The notes beneath the pieces are model-generated. The model searched no databases and was not told the DNA's origin. It worked only from the letters and a program-made list of their open reading frames with translations. The position numbers and the translations under genes were made by a program. From assembly GCA_015152525.1 (NCBI GenBank), contig SUTU01000001.1, forward strand, positions 1 to 64,000: a stretch of 64,000 nucleotides of DNA, read 5' to 3'. Positions within the stretch are counted from its first letter, which is position 1; every line of letters starts with the position of its first letter. The DNA comes from Cyanobacteria bacterium SIG28. Its GTDB lineage: Bacteria; Cyanobacteriota; Vampirovibrionia; Gastranaerophilales; Gastranaerophilaceae. Below, in pieces: positions 46,327-55,327 of the stretch.

Positions 46327-47058
46327 ATGATTATATTTTTAGGTAAATGTGTTCAAAATTTATTCGCAAGTTTGAAATATACATTTTCAGGCAATACCCG
46401 TTTCTGCTCTGTTATATCACAAGCAGCAGCAATAAGTTATGATTCACTAATAATATCACTGGTTATAGTTTTTGTATCTGCTGCTGTTATAGCTATACAA
46501 GTTTCTAAACAATTTTTAATGACAGGTGCTGAAGCATACGTTGGCGGTTCAATTGCAATCGTTATGATAAGAGAAATTGCCCCCGGCTTTGTCGCTTTAG
46601 CAATAGGTGCCAGAGCAGGAACTGCAATATCTGCTGAAATTGCAAACATGCAAGTTACATCCCAAGTTGATGCAATAAAAACATTAAAAATAGATCCTGT
46701 CGGATATTATTTTTCACCAAGAATAATCGCTTCCGCAATTACTGTACCAATGGTAGTATTAATCGCTGAACTTATAGGCATTTTAGGCGGATTAGTAGTA
46801 TCACACGCAACAATAGGGCTACATCCTGCAAGATATATTAATTCTGTATGGCTATGGTTAAGCACAAAAGATATTTATATTAGTTTACTCAAAGCTTTTA
46901 TTTTCGGAATTTTAATAGCTCTTGTTTGTGCAACACAAGGTTATGAAACCAAAGGTGGCGCCAAAGATGTTGGCATATCAACAACAAAAGCTGCGGTATT
47001 ATCAACGGTTTATATGCTCATTGCAGATTTTATTATTAACTTAATTTTCTATTTGTAA
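46327..47058 (+). CDS. mlaE: MlaE-family ABC transporter permease
   Basis: 243 aa. Inner-membrane permease of the Mla/TGD lipid transport system that keeps outer-membrane lipid asymmetry. Features: VIAIQVSKQFLMTGAEAYVG, MIREIAPGFVALAIGARAGT, IANMQVTSQVDAIKTLKIDP and the helices that follow. A -10 TATAAT at about 46302-46307 and GAAAGAGGG lie before the ATG. The ATPase and MCE-protein partners are not adjacent, unlike in many genomes. Confidence 0.93.
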   Translation: MIIFLGKCVQNLFASLKYTFSGNTRFCSVISQAAAISYDSLIISLVIVFVSAAVIAIQVSKQFLMTGAEAYVGGSIAIVMIREIAPGFVALAIGARAGTAISAEIANMQVTSQVDAIKTLKIDPVGYYFSPRIIASAITVPMVVLIAELIGILGGLVVSHATIGLHPARYINSVWLWLSTKDIYISLLKAFIFGILIALVCATQGYETKGGAKDVGISTTKAAVLSTVYMLIADFIINLIFYL

Positions 47059-47078
47059 ATTTTTCTCTTGTCATCTTC

Positions 47079-47114
47079 GGGGGTAAATGGGTAAAGGGGT
47101 AAAGGGGTAAAGGT
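47079..47114. repeat. Octamer tandem repeat AAAGGGGT
   Basis: Four imperfect copies of GGGGTAAA/AAAGGGGT, the reverse complement of the octamer at 2969-2990. Region 47059-47402 has no gene and consists of this, repeat copy D and the pckA terminator. Confidence 0.65.
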
Positions 47115-47146
47115 AACCAGTCTGTTGGTAGCACCTACCAGCTTGC

Positions 47147-47265
47147 CGTCATCCTCAAAACGTCAGTTTTGGGGATCCAGCCAGTGTTAAAAAATATAAA
47201 TAAAAATACAGTCTCTATAATTCTTTAATTAGCTGGATTCCCGCACTGTCGTGTGAGAATGACGG
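47147..47265. repeat. MITE-like palindromic repeat, copy D
   Basis: 119 bp with terminal inverted repeats CCGTCATCCTCA / TGAGAATGACGG. Inner arms GGGGATCCAGCCAG and TTAGCTGGATTCCC. The interior contains TGTTAAAAAATA, as in copies A and B, but is otherwise diverged. Confidence 0.75.
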
Positions 47266-47350
47266 AATAAGGTTGGATTCCCTGCACAAACACTGAAAAC
47301 TGTATGTATTAACGAATTGTTTGACACATATAAGAATGACGTAATTAAAA

Positions 47351-47383
47351 AAGGCGGATTTTTCAATTTGAAAAATCCGCCTT
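47351..47383. terminator. Intrinsic terminator of pckA
   Basis: Stem AAGGCGGATTTTTCAA/TTGAAAAATCCGCCTT on the minus strand, 20 bp beyond the pckA stop, with T residues after it on that strand. Confidence 0.85.
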
Positions 47384-47402
47384 AAACCATTTAAGTTATT
47401 AA

Positions 47403-49061
47403 TTAAACTGAAGCTAAAGCTGTAGCTTGATTAACAACATTTTGAAGAGCTTCTAAAGCATCAGCAGGTAATCTATCGATACCGGCTTTTTCTGTTTCTC
47501 TAGATTGAACAAATTGAATTCTGTCGTTCATACGAGCAACAAATTCAGATGCATATTCTTTATTAGAGAATGAAGCGTCAAAACCTTCAACATCCATAAT
47601 TTCGATATCTGAGAAGTTTTCCCATTTATGGAAGTTTGCAGTTTTACCAACAATTGCCTCAATAATACCTAAAGTATGTTTAGGTTGAACTTTTGTACCC
47701 ATAAATTCACCAGTGTTCAAGATATAGCAATCTACACCGTCTTCAATAAGTTGTTTGAATCTTGTGTAGTCAGTTGCTAGAGGATAAACTCTGAATGGGT
47801 TAGCATAAGGTTCAACAACCAATGCGTTAGGGTCAACACCTGCTGCAAGTCTTTCTGCAGAAGAACGTTTTGTTGCTAAAGTTGCACCCATAGCTGAACC
47901 TAAAGCAGCTCCTGAAAGTTTTAATACTGGAGGAATTGTAGGATCTTTCATTAACCAGAAAATAGCATTGATAGGTTCATTAATTCTATCAACTCTGTTT
48001 GGCGACCATAATTTAGATTTTACAGCACGACCGTTACCATTTCTGATATCTTCTGTAACAGAAACAACTTTACCGTCAGCAAGAGCAATAGCACCGTTGT
48101 TTTGTTGAGTTAAGATGTATTTGTTATCATCACAACCGATTGGATAATCTGCTGTCTTATCGAAGTATGCAGGTTCTAATGCGATTGTATATTTGTCTTC
48201 AACATTGATAATGAACGCATCATCGTGAAGAACTGTAATATCAAATTTACCACCGTGTTTAGCGTGAGTAATAGTTGATTTACCTGAACCTGAAAGACCA
48301 AATACAGCAACTTGGAAAGAACCTTCAGGAAGGTTATATCTTTTCATACCACCGTGGCAAGATGCATAACCGTTTCTAGCAGCTGAACCCCAAGCCAAAG
48401 TTAAAGTACCTTTTTTGTGTTCACCAAAATATCTCATACCCAAGATAGCAGCACAGTTGTGTTCAGGATCAAAGAATGTCAAACCATAAGGGAAATCAGG
48501 GTGTGTCCAATCAGGATCTGAATAAACATAGATATCACCTTCGTTGTATAATTTTGATTCGCTATACATTCTAGCATATTCTTCATTTATGTATTGGAAG
48601 TTTAATAACCAAGAATACATAACATTTTCAAAACCTTCAGGAATTAATAAGTGTGCTTTGATCATGAAATCATTATCAAGACCTACTACTGCTTCGGTTT
48701 TGTACATTAATTTATCACGTGATGAATAAATAGCTTCACGAATAATTGGTAATAAAGTTTTTAAATCACAAGTTGGTTCACCAACAATTTTTCTTGCAGC
48801 TGCACAACGTCCAACTACAGTACCGTCATTGAATAACAATTGGTTTGCACCAGCAGGTAAACCTAATTTTTCAGGTTCAAAAACAGGCATGCCTGTTAAT
48901 TCAATTGTACCTGATGACATTTTTGCGAGTTTGTAAGCTTCTGCTACAGATTTAACTTCTTCAACATTATTGCCGAAGAAAGGCGCTGTAATTGTAGCAC
49001 GAGCAGCTGACATTAACTCTTTTAATTCTTCTGAATTTGTGAAAAATTCAACTGTACTCAT
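47403..49061 (-). CDS. pckA: Phosphoenolpyruvate carboxykinase (ATP type)
   Basis: 552 aa. Interconverts oxaloacetate + ATP and PEP + CO2 + ADP; in fermenters it often runs toward oxaloacetate. P-loop kinase-1a motif FGLSGSGKSTITHAKHGG, the metal motif VLHDDAF, and RMNDRIQFVQSR near the C-terminus. Longer N-terminal sequence than the E. coli enzyme. AAGGAGAAAAATT precedes the ATG. It is divergent from the sigma-factor gene. Confidence 0.93.
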   Translation of the reverse strand: MSTVEFFTNSEELKELMSAARATITAPFFGNNVEEVKSVAEAYKLAKMSSGTIELTGMPVFEPEKLGLPAGANQLLFNDGTVVGRCAAARKIVGEPTCDLKTLLPIIREAIYSSRDKLMYKTEAVVGLDNDFMIKAHLLIPEGFENVMYSWLLNFQYINEEYARMYSESKLYNEGDIYVYSDPDWTHPDFPYGLTFFDPEHNCAAILGMRYFGEHKKGTLTLAWGSAARNGYASCHGGMKRYNLPEGSFQVAVFGLSGSGKSTITHAKHGGKFDITVLHDDAFIINVEDKYTIALEPAYFDKTADYPIGCDDNKYILTQQNNGAIALADGKVVSVTEDIRNGNGRAVKSKLWSPNRVDRINEPINAIFWLMKDPTIPPVLKLSGAALGSAMGATLATKRSSAERLAAGVDPNALVVEPYANPFRVYPLATDYTRFKQLIEDGVDCYILNTGEFMGTKVQPKHTLGIIEAIVGKTANFHKWENFSDIEIMDVEGFDASFSNKEYASEFVARMNDRIQFVQSRETEKAGIDRLPADALEALQNVVNQATALASV

Positions 49062-49207
49062 AATTTTTCTCCTTCTTTTAATGAATTATAAGTGTAGTTA
49101 ATACCCTTATTATGTACTATACAAGGTTAATTATACCTTAAAATCATTTTCATTTCAACATTATTTGATGTATTTTTTGTTAAATTATTTGCATTTTTAT
49201 CATAAAA

Positions 49208-49236
49208 TTGATAATCATAAGTAAATATGATATTAT
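49208..49236 (+). promoter_or_regulatory. Promoter TTGATA-N17-TATTAT (extended) of the sigma-factor operon
   Basis: -35 TTGATA (49208-49213), 17-nt spacer ending in TGA, -10 TATTAT (49231-49236). Transcription would begin near 49243, which rules out the in-frame ATG at 49227 and supports the TTG start. Confidence 0.65.
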
Positions 49237-49265
49237 ATAACAGCACAGCATATGGAGAGCGTATT

Positions 49266-50090
49266 TTGCCTAGCAACTTACCCAATGAAAAAACATACAA
49301 CAAAATTAGTGAATGGTTGATTGAATACCATTCCACTGAGGAGTTGCGTAAAAAAATGAAATGCAAGGCAAGAATTGTGGCTCAAATGATACCGGTCGTG
49401 AAAAAAATTGCAAGAACAATCGCCAGACGTGCAAACGACCCTATAGATGATTTGGTTCAAGCCGGTTGTATCGGATTATTAAAAGCTATTGATAATTTTA
49501 GTCCCGAAAAAAATGATAATTTCAAGGTTTACGCCGGTTATCTGATAATTGGTGAAATGAAACATTATTTACGGGATAAACTAAACACAATAAGAGTTCC
49601 ACGGCATATTCAAGAATTATGCATCCGTATAAACAATTTTACTCAAACACTCACTGCTGAAGAAGTTGATCAATTAACTTCAGATGATGTAGCATATGCT
49701 CTGCAAATACCGACAAAATCAGTCGACTTTGCTATGCAAATTGACAGACGACGCGCAACAATATCGTTAGAAGAAGTTTACAAATCAGAAAATAATAAAA
49801 CACTTAGTTATGAAGAGATTTTGTCTGACAATAATTTTAAGGAAGCATCTGAATATGAAGATGCACGTATTATTTTCGACGAGATTTTGGGTCAACTTCC
49901 GGACGAAGAAAAAGTGCTTGTAGACATGTATTACAAACTTGATATGTCGCAAAAAGAAATTGCTGTAGCTCTGCAAATTACACAAATGGGTGTTTCCAGA
50001 AAACTTAGAAAAGCTTTCAACACCATAGCTGAAATCATGGCTCAAAAAGAGATGAGCAGACTTGATAAAGAAAAAGCCGGAGATAATTAA
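49266..50090 (+). CDS. Sigma factor of the SigB/SigF group (group 3)
   Basis: 274 aa. Region 2: PIDDLVQAGCIGLLKAIDNF and YLIIGEMKHYLRDK; the stretch IRVPRHIQELCIRI after it is the SigB/SigF-type region 3 start. Region 4: LPDEEKVLVDMYYKLDMSQK and EIAVALQITQMGVSRKL. The start is TTG 49266, six nt after GGAGAG; the promoter excludes upstream starts. The stop overlaps the start of the prepilin peptidase gene. In cyanobacteria SigF controls type IV pili and surface structures, which fits the operon; the regulon here is inferred. Confidence 0.9.
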   Translation: MPSNLPNEKTYNKISEWLIEYHSTEELRKKMKCKARIVAQMIPVVKKIARTIARRANDPIDDLVQAGCIGLLKAIDNFSPEKNDNFKVYAGYLIIGEMKHYLRDKLNTIRVPRHIQELCIRINNFTQTLTAEEVDQLTSDDVAYALQIPTKSVDFAMQIDRRRATISLEEVYKSENNKTLSYEEILSDNNFKEASEYEDARIIFDEILGQLPDEEKVLVDMYYKLDMSQKEIAVALQITQMGVSRKLRKAFNTIAEIMAQKEMSRLDKEKAGDN

Positions 50091-50986
50091 TGGAAGAATT
50101 TATGGGTTATTATTACCTATTTTGGGTTTGTATATTTGGACTTTGTTTAGGCAGTTTTTATAATGTAGTTATCTTACGTTCACTTTCTGATGAAAGCATC
50201 ATTTTCCCACCTTCTAAATGCCCAAAATGTCAAAACAAACTAAAAGCATGGCATAACATTCCTATTCTTTCATATATATTACTTAGAGGGAAATGCGCTT
50301 ATTGCAAAGAAAAAATCAGTATTCAATACCCAATTATTGAATTTATTACAATGTGCCTTTTTGCATTTACATATATTAAATTCGGACTTACTTGGCAAGC
50401 TCTTTTGGGAATAATTCTATCTTCCTGTTTACTTATAATGACTGTTACTGATATAAAAGAACAACTGGTTGATTGTAACATTGCAATTGGTCTTTCAATT
50501 ATCGGGCTTGTGTATAATTGGCTAGTTAACGGTACACCGGTTGATTCAATTTTAGGCTTACTGGCAGGCGCACTTATAATGGAATTATTGGCTAGATTTG
50601 GTTACTTAATAGCTAAAAAACGAGCTTTTGGTGAAGCCGATACATATGTAGCCGGTGCACTTGGTGCTTGCTTTGGTGTAAACGGTTTATTGACAGTATT
50701 AGCATATTCACTTATAGCATCGATGTTTTTTATACTGCCTATGTTCTTATACAAACAGTACAAACTGAACAATAAATTTACTTGTATTACATTTATATTA
50801 TTCACCTTATCATTATTGGTATTTAAATTTTATTTCCAAAACTTTATTATGCTAAGTTTAGTTGCAATTATAGGTTTAACACTTTGCTATTCCATTCTCA
50901 AAGGAATTAAAGAAGAAACGACAAGCACTTATCTACCTTTAGTTCCGGCTTTTACGCTAGGTGCTTTGTACTATTTTTTCTTTTAG
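50090..50986 (+). CDS. pilD: Prepilin peptidase (type IV leader peptidase, A24)
   Basis: 298 aa, about eight membrane helices. Cleaves and usually N-methylates type IV prepilins and related pseudopilins. The cytoplasmic zinc loop has CPKC and CAYC (about 44-75). The two catalytic aspartates lie in TDIKEQLVD (T-D start, about residue 123) and FGEADTYVAG, a GEAD variant of the usual GxGD. GGAGAT before the ATG; one-base overlap with the sigma factor gene, so they are translationally linked. Confidence 0.94.
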   Translation: MEEFMGYYYLFWVCIFGLCLGSFYNVVILRSLSDESIIFPPSKCPKCQNKLKAWHNIPILSYILLRGKCAYCKEKISIQYPIIEFITMCLFAFTYIKFGLTWQALLGIILSSCLLIMTVTDIKEQLVDCNIAIGLSIIGLVYNWLVNGTPVDSILGLLAGALIMELLARFGYLIAKKRAFGEADTYVAGALGACFGVNGLLTVLAYSLIASMFFILPMFLYKQYKLNNKFTCITFILFTLSLLVFKFYFQNFIMLSLVAIIGLTLCYSILKGIKEETTSTYLPLVPAFTLGALYYFFF

Positions 50987-50994
50987 GCTAAAAT
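50966..50994 (+). promoter_or_regulatory. Promoter TTGTAC-N17-TAAAAT, leaderless
   Basis: -35-like TTGTAC (50966-50971) and -10 TAAAAT (50989-50994), with the next ATG exactly 6 nt later and no Shine-Dalgarno sequence. Confidence 0.5.
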
Positions 50995-51000
50995 TATTAC

Positions 51001-51408
51001 ATGCTTAATTGTGTATCATATCCAAATTGTAATAGAAACTATTGTGTGTTTGATGAAAAACGTATCTCTGATAAAAAAGATTTACAAGTTATCAAATCAG
51101 AACTTGATAATCCAAAATCAAGTCAAGAAGTGCTGGAAAGTTTATATGCTTTAAACATTATGATAGACGAAGGCACAGACATTAAAGAAATAAATGATAA
51201 ACTTTACCCAAGTTTATCAAAATACAATCAAACAAAAGACCCTAATTTACAAGTCTTTTTAGCCGGAATTTATCGCAAAACCAAAGTTCCTGATGCGTTT
51301 GGTCCGCTATGCGCAATGCTTATTCAAAATTCCATAAACCCACCAAAGAATTGTTATTTTGATCCTAACGAAGAAATTGGCGGTGCAATATTAGACTACT
51401 TGGCATAA
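51001..51408 (+). CDS. Small protein of unknown function
   Basis: 135 aa. The N-terminus has three cysteines in MLNCVSYPNCNRNYCVFDEK, suggesting a metal site. The rest is helical with a HEAT-like feel (VLESLYALNIMIDEGTDIKE, LQVFLAGIYRKTKVPDAFGP). No signal peptide. It appears to be leaderless and ends just before a strong terminator. Confidence 0.78.
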   Translation: MLNCVSYPNCNRNYCVFDEKRISDKKDLQVIKSELDNPKSSQEVLESLYALNIMIDEGTDIKEINDKLYPSLSKYNQTKDPNLQVFLAGIYRKTKVPDAFGPLCAMLIQNSINPPKNCYFDPNEEIGGAILDYLA

Positions 51409-51427
51409 AAATAGAGCACAAAAAAAA

Positions 51428-51460
51428 GCCGGAAAATTTCCGGCGTTCTAATTTGTTTTT
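51428..51460. terminator. Bidirectional intrinsic terminator
   Basis: Stem GCCGGA/TCCGGC, extendable through AAATT, preceded by A8 and followed by a T-rich stretch, between 51001-51408 and the convergent flagellin. Confidence 0.85.
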
Positions 51461-51579
51461 TGGAATAAATGTATATTCCTGATTTTTGGAATATGTTGAA
51501 ACTCTTTCGAGTTTTCGGGGTTCAATTTGTGATACTAAATTAGTATCGACCTTGCTACTTCTTATATGCGGAATTATTT

Positions 51580-52449
51580 TTATAGTAAATTCAATGCAAT
51601 ACTTGGTGTTTGGTTTGCAGTTGATAATAAAGTTGCAGCAGCTTGTTGAAGAATTTGTGCTTGAATATAGTTTGAAGATTCTTCTGCAATGTCCGCATCT
51701 CTTAAAGTTGATAATGAAGAAGTAATATTTTCTGATTGTACATCAATAGACTCAATAGCTGATTCAATTCTGTTTTGAGCAGCACCAAGTGTAGTAATAC
51801 GACCTGAAATAGTATTAATTACATTATCAATAGTTAACAACATGTCAGATTGATTACCAACAATATCACCATCTTCATTAAGACCGGCACAAGCATTAGC
51901 TACAGCCTCTGCATCAGTCATATTAAATAAACTTGCAACGTCAGCAGCCGCAAATAAAGACTCGTCTAAAACGATTTGGCTATCTTCTGAGTTATATAAA
52001 CCAACTTGCAGAGCAATTTCACCGATAGAATTGTTCATCATTTTTAAACCGTTAAATTCACAGTTTTTAGAAATACGGTCAACTTCTTCTAATCTGGCTT
52101 TAATTTCTGATTGAATTGCCTTTAATGATTGAGAACCATAAGTTCCGTTAGCAGCTTGCTCTGTCAAATCTCGAACACGCTGAATGTGTGAAGTTACAAG
52201 CGCATATGTATCTTCAAGAGTTGCCAACATATCTGCACCGGTAGCAGCGTTGTCAGATGCAACATCTAATGATCCCAACTGTGTTTCCCAATTTCGCGCA
52301 ATTGAATAACCGGCAGCATTGTCTGCAGCGTGATTAATTTTGTAACCGGTTGTCATTCTTTCAATAGCTGTGTTTAACGAACTTGTTGCTTTTGCTAAGT
52401 TTGTTTGTGCTACCAGCGATGAAATGTTTGTGTTAATTGTAAGTGCCAT
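51580..52449 (-). CDS. fliC: Flagellin
   Basis: 289 aa, the shortest of the three here. N-terminal MALTINTNISSLVAQTNLAK, MTTGYKINHAADNAAGYSI and LTEQAANGTYGS; C-terminal GAAQNRIESAIESIDVQ and SNYIQAQILQQAAATLLSTA. The central domain is minimal. GAAAGGAG precedes the ATG. In the leader, GGAC-AA-GC-AAGGAA-GC-GTCC (52484-52503) places GGA in a hairpin loop, and TTG-GGATG-CAA (52470-52480) does so again, as in the other flagellin leader. It stands alone. Confidence 0.97.
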   Translation of the reverse strand: MALTINTNISSLVAQTNLAKATSSLNTAIERMTTGYKINHAADNAAGYSIARNWETQLGSLDVASDNAATGADMLATLEDTYALVTSHIQRVRDLTEQAANGTYGSQSLKAIQSEIKARLEEVDRISKNCEFNGLKMMNNSIGEIALQVGLYNSEDSQIVLDESLFAAADVASLFNMTDAEAVANACAGLNEDGDIVGNQSDMLLTIDNVINTISGRITTLGAAQNRIESAIESIDVQSENITSSLSTLRDADIAEESSNYIQAQILQQAAATLLSTANQTPSIALNLL

Positions 52450-52469
52450 AAATACTCCTTTCTGGCTCT

Positions 52470-52503
52470 TTGCATCCCAACCCGGACGCTTCCTTGCTTG
52501 TCC
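52470..52503 (-). promoter_or_regulatory. GGA-loop hairpins in the flagellin leader
   Basis: Two adjacent hairpins with GGA exposed: a stem of GGAC/GTCC plus GC/GC closing AAGGAA, and TTG/CAA closing GGATG. Both lie 20-55 nt before the ATG. They parallel the hairpins of the 38585 flagellin leader. Confidence 0.5.
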
Positions 52504-52598
52504 TATACTGTCTTAATTCCACATTTGTAGAAATCAATAACACTTAGCGATAAACTTTTTTACAAAAGTTTACAAATAATGGCTGAAAATATTGTTAA

Positions 52599-52607
52599 TG
52601 CTATACT
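52599..52607 (+). promoter_or_regulatory. Extended -10 promoter of the oxidoreductase operon
   Basis: TG-C-TATACT about 24 nt before the ferredoxin-subunit ATG; no clear -35. Confidence 0.4.
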
Positions 52608-52630
52608 TTTACATGAGATTGGAGAAATGA

Positions 52631-52837
52631 ATGAGCTTAATAAAAATTAATAATTCACGCTGTAAATCCTGTTATCTTTGCGTTACAACTTGTCCTAAAA
52701 ACCTTATAAAAAAATCTGACAAAACAAATCGACTAGGCGATTTTTTAGTAGAATTTCAAGATAAAAACAATGAGTGTATAGGTTGTGCCATGTGTGCAAA
52801 ACGCTGTCCTGATATGGCAATAGAGGTTTATAAATAA
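52631..52837 (+). CDS. 2-oxoacid:ferredoxin oxidoreductase, delta (ferredoxin) subunit
   Basis: 68 aa with two 4Fe-4S binding motifs: C11xxC14xxC17xxxC21 and C49xxC52xxC55xxxC59P. It passes electrons from the TPP subunit to external ferredoxin. GGAGA precedes the ATG by 6 nt. First gene of a four-gene operon whose members touch or overlap. Confidence 0.93.
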   Translation: MSLIKINNSRCKSCYLCVTTCPKNLIKKSDKTNRLGDFLVEFQDKNNECIGCAMCAKRCPDMAIEVYK

Positions 52838-53919
52838 TGACGGATATCAACGAAAAAATACTAATAAAAGGGAATTATGCAATAGCTCAAGCTGCAGTTA
52901 ATGCAGGTTGTCAATGTTATTTTGGTTACCCGATAACTCCGCAAACTGAAATAGGTGAATACTTAAGCGGAAAAATGCAAGAATTAGGCAGAGGATATGT
53001 TTGTGCAGAAAGTGAACTAGCTGCAATAAATATGGTTCTAGGCGCAGTATCAACAGGCGTTAAGGCGATGACGACATCTTCATCTTGTGCCGTTGCGCTA
53101 ATGCAAGAAGCTCTTTCATACGCTTGTGGTGATGAATTACCCGTAGTTTTAGTTAACGTAATGAGAGCCGGTCCGGGATTAGGTTATATTTATCCGGCTC
53201 AAGGTGATTATAATCAAGCTGTTTACGGTGGCGGAAACGGTGATTATAAAATTATTGTTTTAGCACCGTCAACCGTTCAAGAGTGCATTGATTTAACCTA
53301 CAGAGCTTTTTATTTGGCACAAAAATACAGAAATCCGGTAATTCTATTAGCTGACGGATTGTTAGGACAAATGATGGAACCAGCCAGTTTTGGCGAATAT
53401 CCTTATCCTGAAATAGATAATTCTTCTTGGGCTTTAACCGGTGCAAAAAACAGAAACGGTAGAATTATCGCATCAGTTGCGCCTGATGAAAAGAAACAAA
53501 ATCAACATATCTATAATCTGTTTAAAAAATTCGAAGCCATAACACAAAACGAAACTGATTATGAAGAATTTATGACAAAAGATGCAGACATAATCTTAAC
53601 TGCATTCGGTTCTATGACAAGAAATATAAAGGCTGCAATGAATGTTTTAAGAAACAAAGGTTTAAAAGTAGGCTGTCTCAGACCAATCACACTTTCACCA
53701 TTCCCGCATAAACGAATTGCAGAATTAGCATCTGAGGGTAAAGATTTTGCAGTTGTCGAAATGAATATGGGACAAATGTTTAAGGATGTAAAATATGCCG
53801 TAGAGGGCAAATCCAAAGTTTCTTTAATCAATAAACCTGTAGGTGAGTGGTTAAGTGTTGAAGAAATTGTTGAAGCTGTTTTAGAGGGGGTACGAGTTAA
53901 TGAGCTTACAAGAGTCTAA
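52837..53919 (+). CDS. 2-oxoacid:ferredoxin oxidoreductase, alpha subunit (KorA/VorB type)
   Basis: 360 aa. KGNYAIAQAAVNAGCQCYFG, GYPITPQTEIGEYL and GLGYIYPAQGDYNQAVYGGG are characteristic of the pyrimidine-binding alpha subunits of 2-oxoglutarate or 2-oxoisovalerate oxidoreductases. The enzyme decarboxylates a 2-oxoacid to an acyl-CoA with reduction of ferredoxin. Substrate specificity cannot be fixed by eye; the gene order delta-alpha-beta-gamma occurs in both kor and vor. Start overlaps the delta stop. Confidence 0.93.
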   Translation: MTDINEKILIKGNYAIAQAAVNAGCQCYFGYPITPQTEIGEYLSGKMQELGRGYVCAESELAAINMVLGAVSTGVKAMTTSSSCAVALMQEALSYACGDELPVVLVNVMRAGPGLGYIYPAQGDYNQAVYGGGNGDYKIIVLAPSTVQECIDLTYRAFYLAQKYRNPVILLADGLLGQMMEPASFGEYPYPEIDNSSWALTGAKNRNGRIIASVAPDEKKQNQHIYNLFKKFEAITQNETDYEEFMTKDADIILTAFGSMTRNIKAAMNVLRNKGLKVGCLRPITLSPFPHKRIAELASEGKDFAVVEMNMGQMFKDVKYAVEGKSKVSLINKPVGEWLSVEEIVEAVLEGVRVNELTRV

Positions 53920-54673
53920 TTTAAAACAAGTTTTTGGAATACCAAAATGCATGAAAGAAGATTTTAGATTCACATTCTGCCCCGGCTGTGATCATGGTGT
54001 TGCGGTTAGATTAGTTGCAGAACTTATTGATGAGTTTGATTTAAGAGAAAAAACTATTGCAGCTACATCAGTTGGTTGTTCAGTTTTTATATATAATTTT
54101 ATAGATGTAGATTCCGTTGAAGCACCTCATGGCAGATCTTTGGCTTCTGCAACAGGTATAAAACGAGCTCAGCCGGATAAATTCGTATTTACATATTCCG
54201 GCGACGGTGATTTTGCTTCTATTGGTTTGGCTGAATCAATGCACACTGCCTTAAGAGGCGAAAAAATAACAAGTATTTGTATTAATAATACTACATACGG
54301 TATGACAGGCGGTCAACTTGGTCCTACAACATTAATGGGACAAAAAACAATGACTTCGCCAAACGGCAGAAACAAAGACTATTACGGATACCCGATTAAA
54401 ATTGCAGAACAGATTGCCTTATGCGAAGGTACTGCATTTTCTGCCAGAGTAGCCTTAGATAGCATTCCGCACATAAATCAAGCTAAGCAAGCTTTAAAAA
54501 AAGCTTTTGAAGTTCAACTTAACGGACTCGGTTTTGGGTTTGTAGAATTTCTCTCATCTTGCCCTACAAACTGGAAGATGACGCCACAAGAAGCACACGA
54601 AAGAGTGAGGGATGAAATGATACCAATTTATCCGCTAGGAGTATTTAAAGACATTACCGCAGGAGAAAATTAA
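53900..54673 (+). CDS. 2-oxoacid:ferredoxin oxidoreductase, beta (TPP) subunit
   Basis: 257 aa. FCPGCDHGVAVRLVAELIDE at the N-terminus; the thiamine-diphosphate and magnesium site is SGDGDFASIGLAE followed by ICINNTTYGMTGGQLGPTT. Overlaps the alpha gene by 20 nt, indicating coupling. Confidence 0.94.
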   Translation: MSLQESNLKQVFGIPKCMKEDFRFTFCPGCDHGVAVRLVAELIDEFDLREKTIAATSVGCSVFIYNFIDVDSVEAPHGRSLASATGIKRAQPDKFVFTYSGDGDFASIGLAESMHTALRGEKITSICINNTTYGMTGGQLGPTTLMGQKTMTSPNGRNKDYYGYPIKIAEQIALCEGTAFSARVALDSIPHINQAKQALKKAFEVQLNGLGFGFVEFLSSCPTNWKMTPQEAHERVRDEMIPIYPLGVFKDITAGEN

Positions 54674-55209
54674 TGGAAAAGAATTTTATAATCGCAGGTT
54701 TTGGTGGTCAAGGCGTACTTTTAGCAGGTACAATTTTGGCGAATTCATTTATGTTGGCGGGTAAAAACGTTACTTGGTATCCGTGCTATGGTGCAGAAAT
54801 GCGGGGCGGAACTGTTAATTGTGAAATTGTTGTTTCTGATAATGAAGTTAGTTCTGTTCACAAAAAAGATACTGATTATGCTTTGGTATTAAACCAACAA
54901 TCTTTTGATAAGTTTGTGGCACGAATAAAATCCGGCGGGACTGTTATTGCCAATTCAACTTTAGTAGCTGATACTCGTCCAAGAAATGACATAAATTATG
55001 TATTCGCACCAATGGGCGATTTAGCAAACGAATTAGGCACAAGTAAGGTAACAAACATGGTTGCATTAGGTGTTCTTTCTTCTGCTATAGACGTTGTTGA
55101 TAAAGAATATTTAGCACTTGGCTTTGAAAAAGTTATGGGCGAAAAGAAAAAGGATTTAGTTCCGCTAAATAAAACTGCACTAGAAGCAGGATATAAAGCC
55201 TTGAATTAA
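54673..55209 (+). CDS. 2-oxoacid:ferredoxin oxidoreductase, gamma subunit
   Basis: 178 aa. IIAGFGGQGVLLAGTILANS, WYPCYGAEMRGGTVNCEIVV and VTNMVALGVLSSAI are typical of the gamma subunit, which binds CoA in this family. The start overlaps the beta stop by one base. A weak AAACCCT/AGGGTTT hairpin follows downstream (55259-55305). Confidence 0.93.
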   Translation: MEKNFIIAGFGGQGVLLAGTILANSFMLAGKNVTWYPCYGAEMRGGTVNCEIVVSDNEVSSVHKKDTDYALVLNQQSFDKFVARIKSGGTVIANSTLVADTRPRNDINYVFAPMGDLANELGTSKVTNMVALGVLSSAIDVVDKEYLALGFEKVMGEKKKDLVPLNKTALEAGYKALN

Positions 55210-55327
55210 GATCTTAACACCTTTAAGTTATTGTTTTATTTTGCCTTATAATATCTAAAACCCTAAAACAGACATTTTATTTTATCTAATTTCAGGGTTT
55301 CAGTACATATTTATTTTTTATTGAAAA

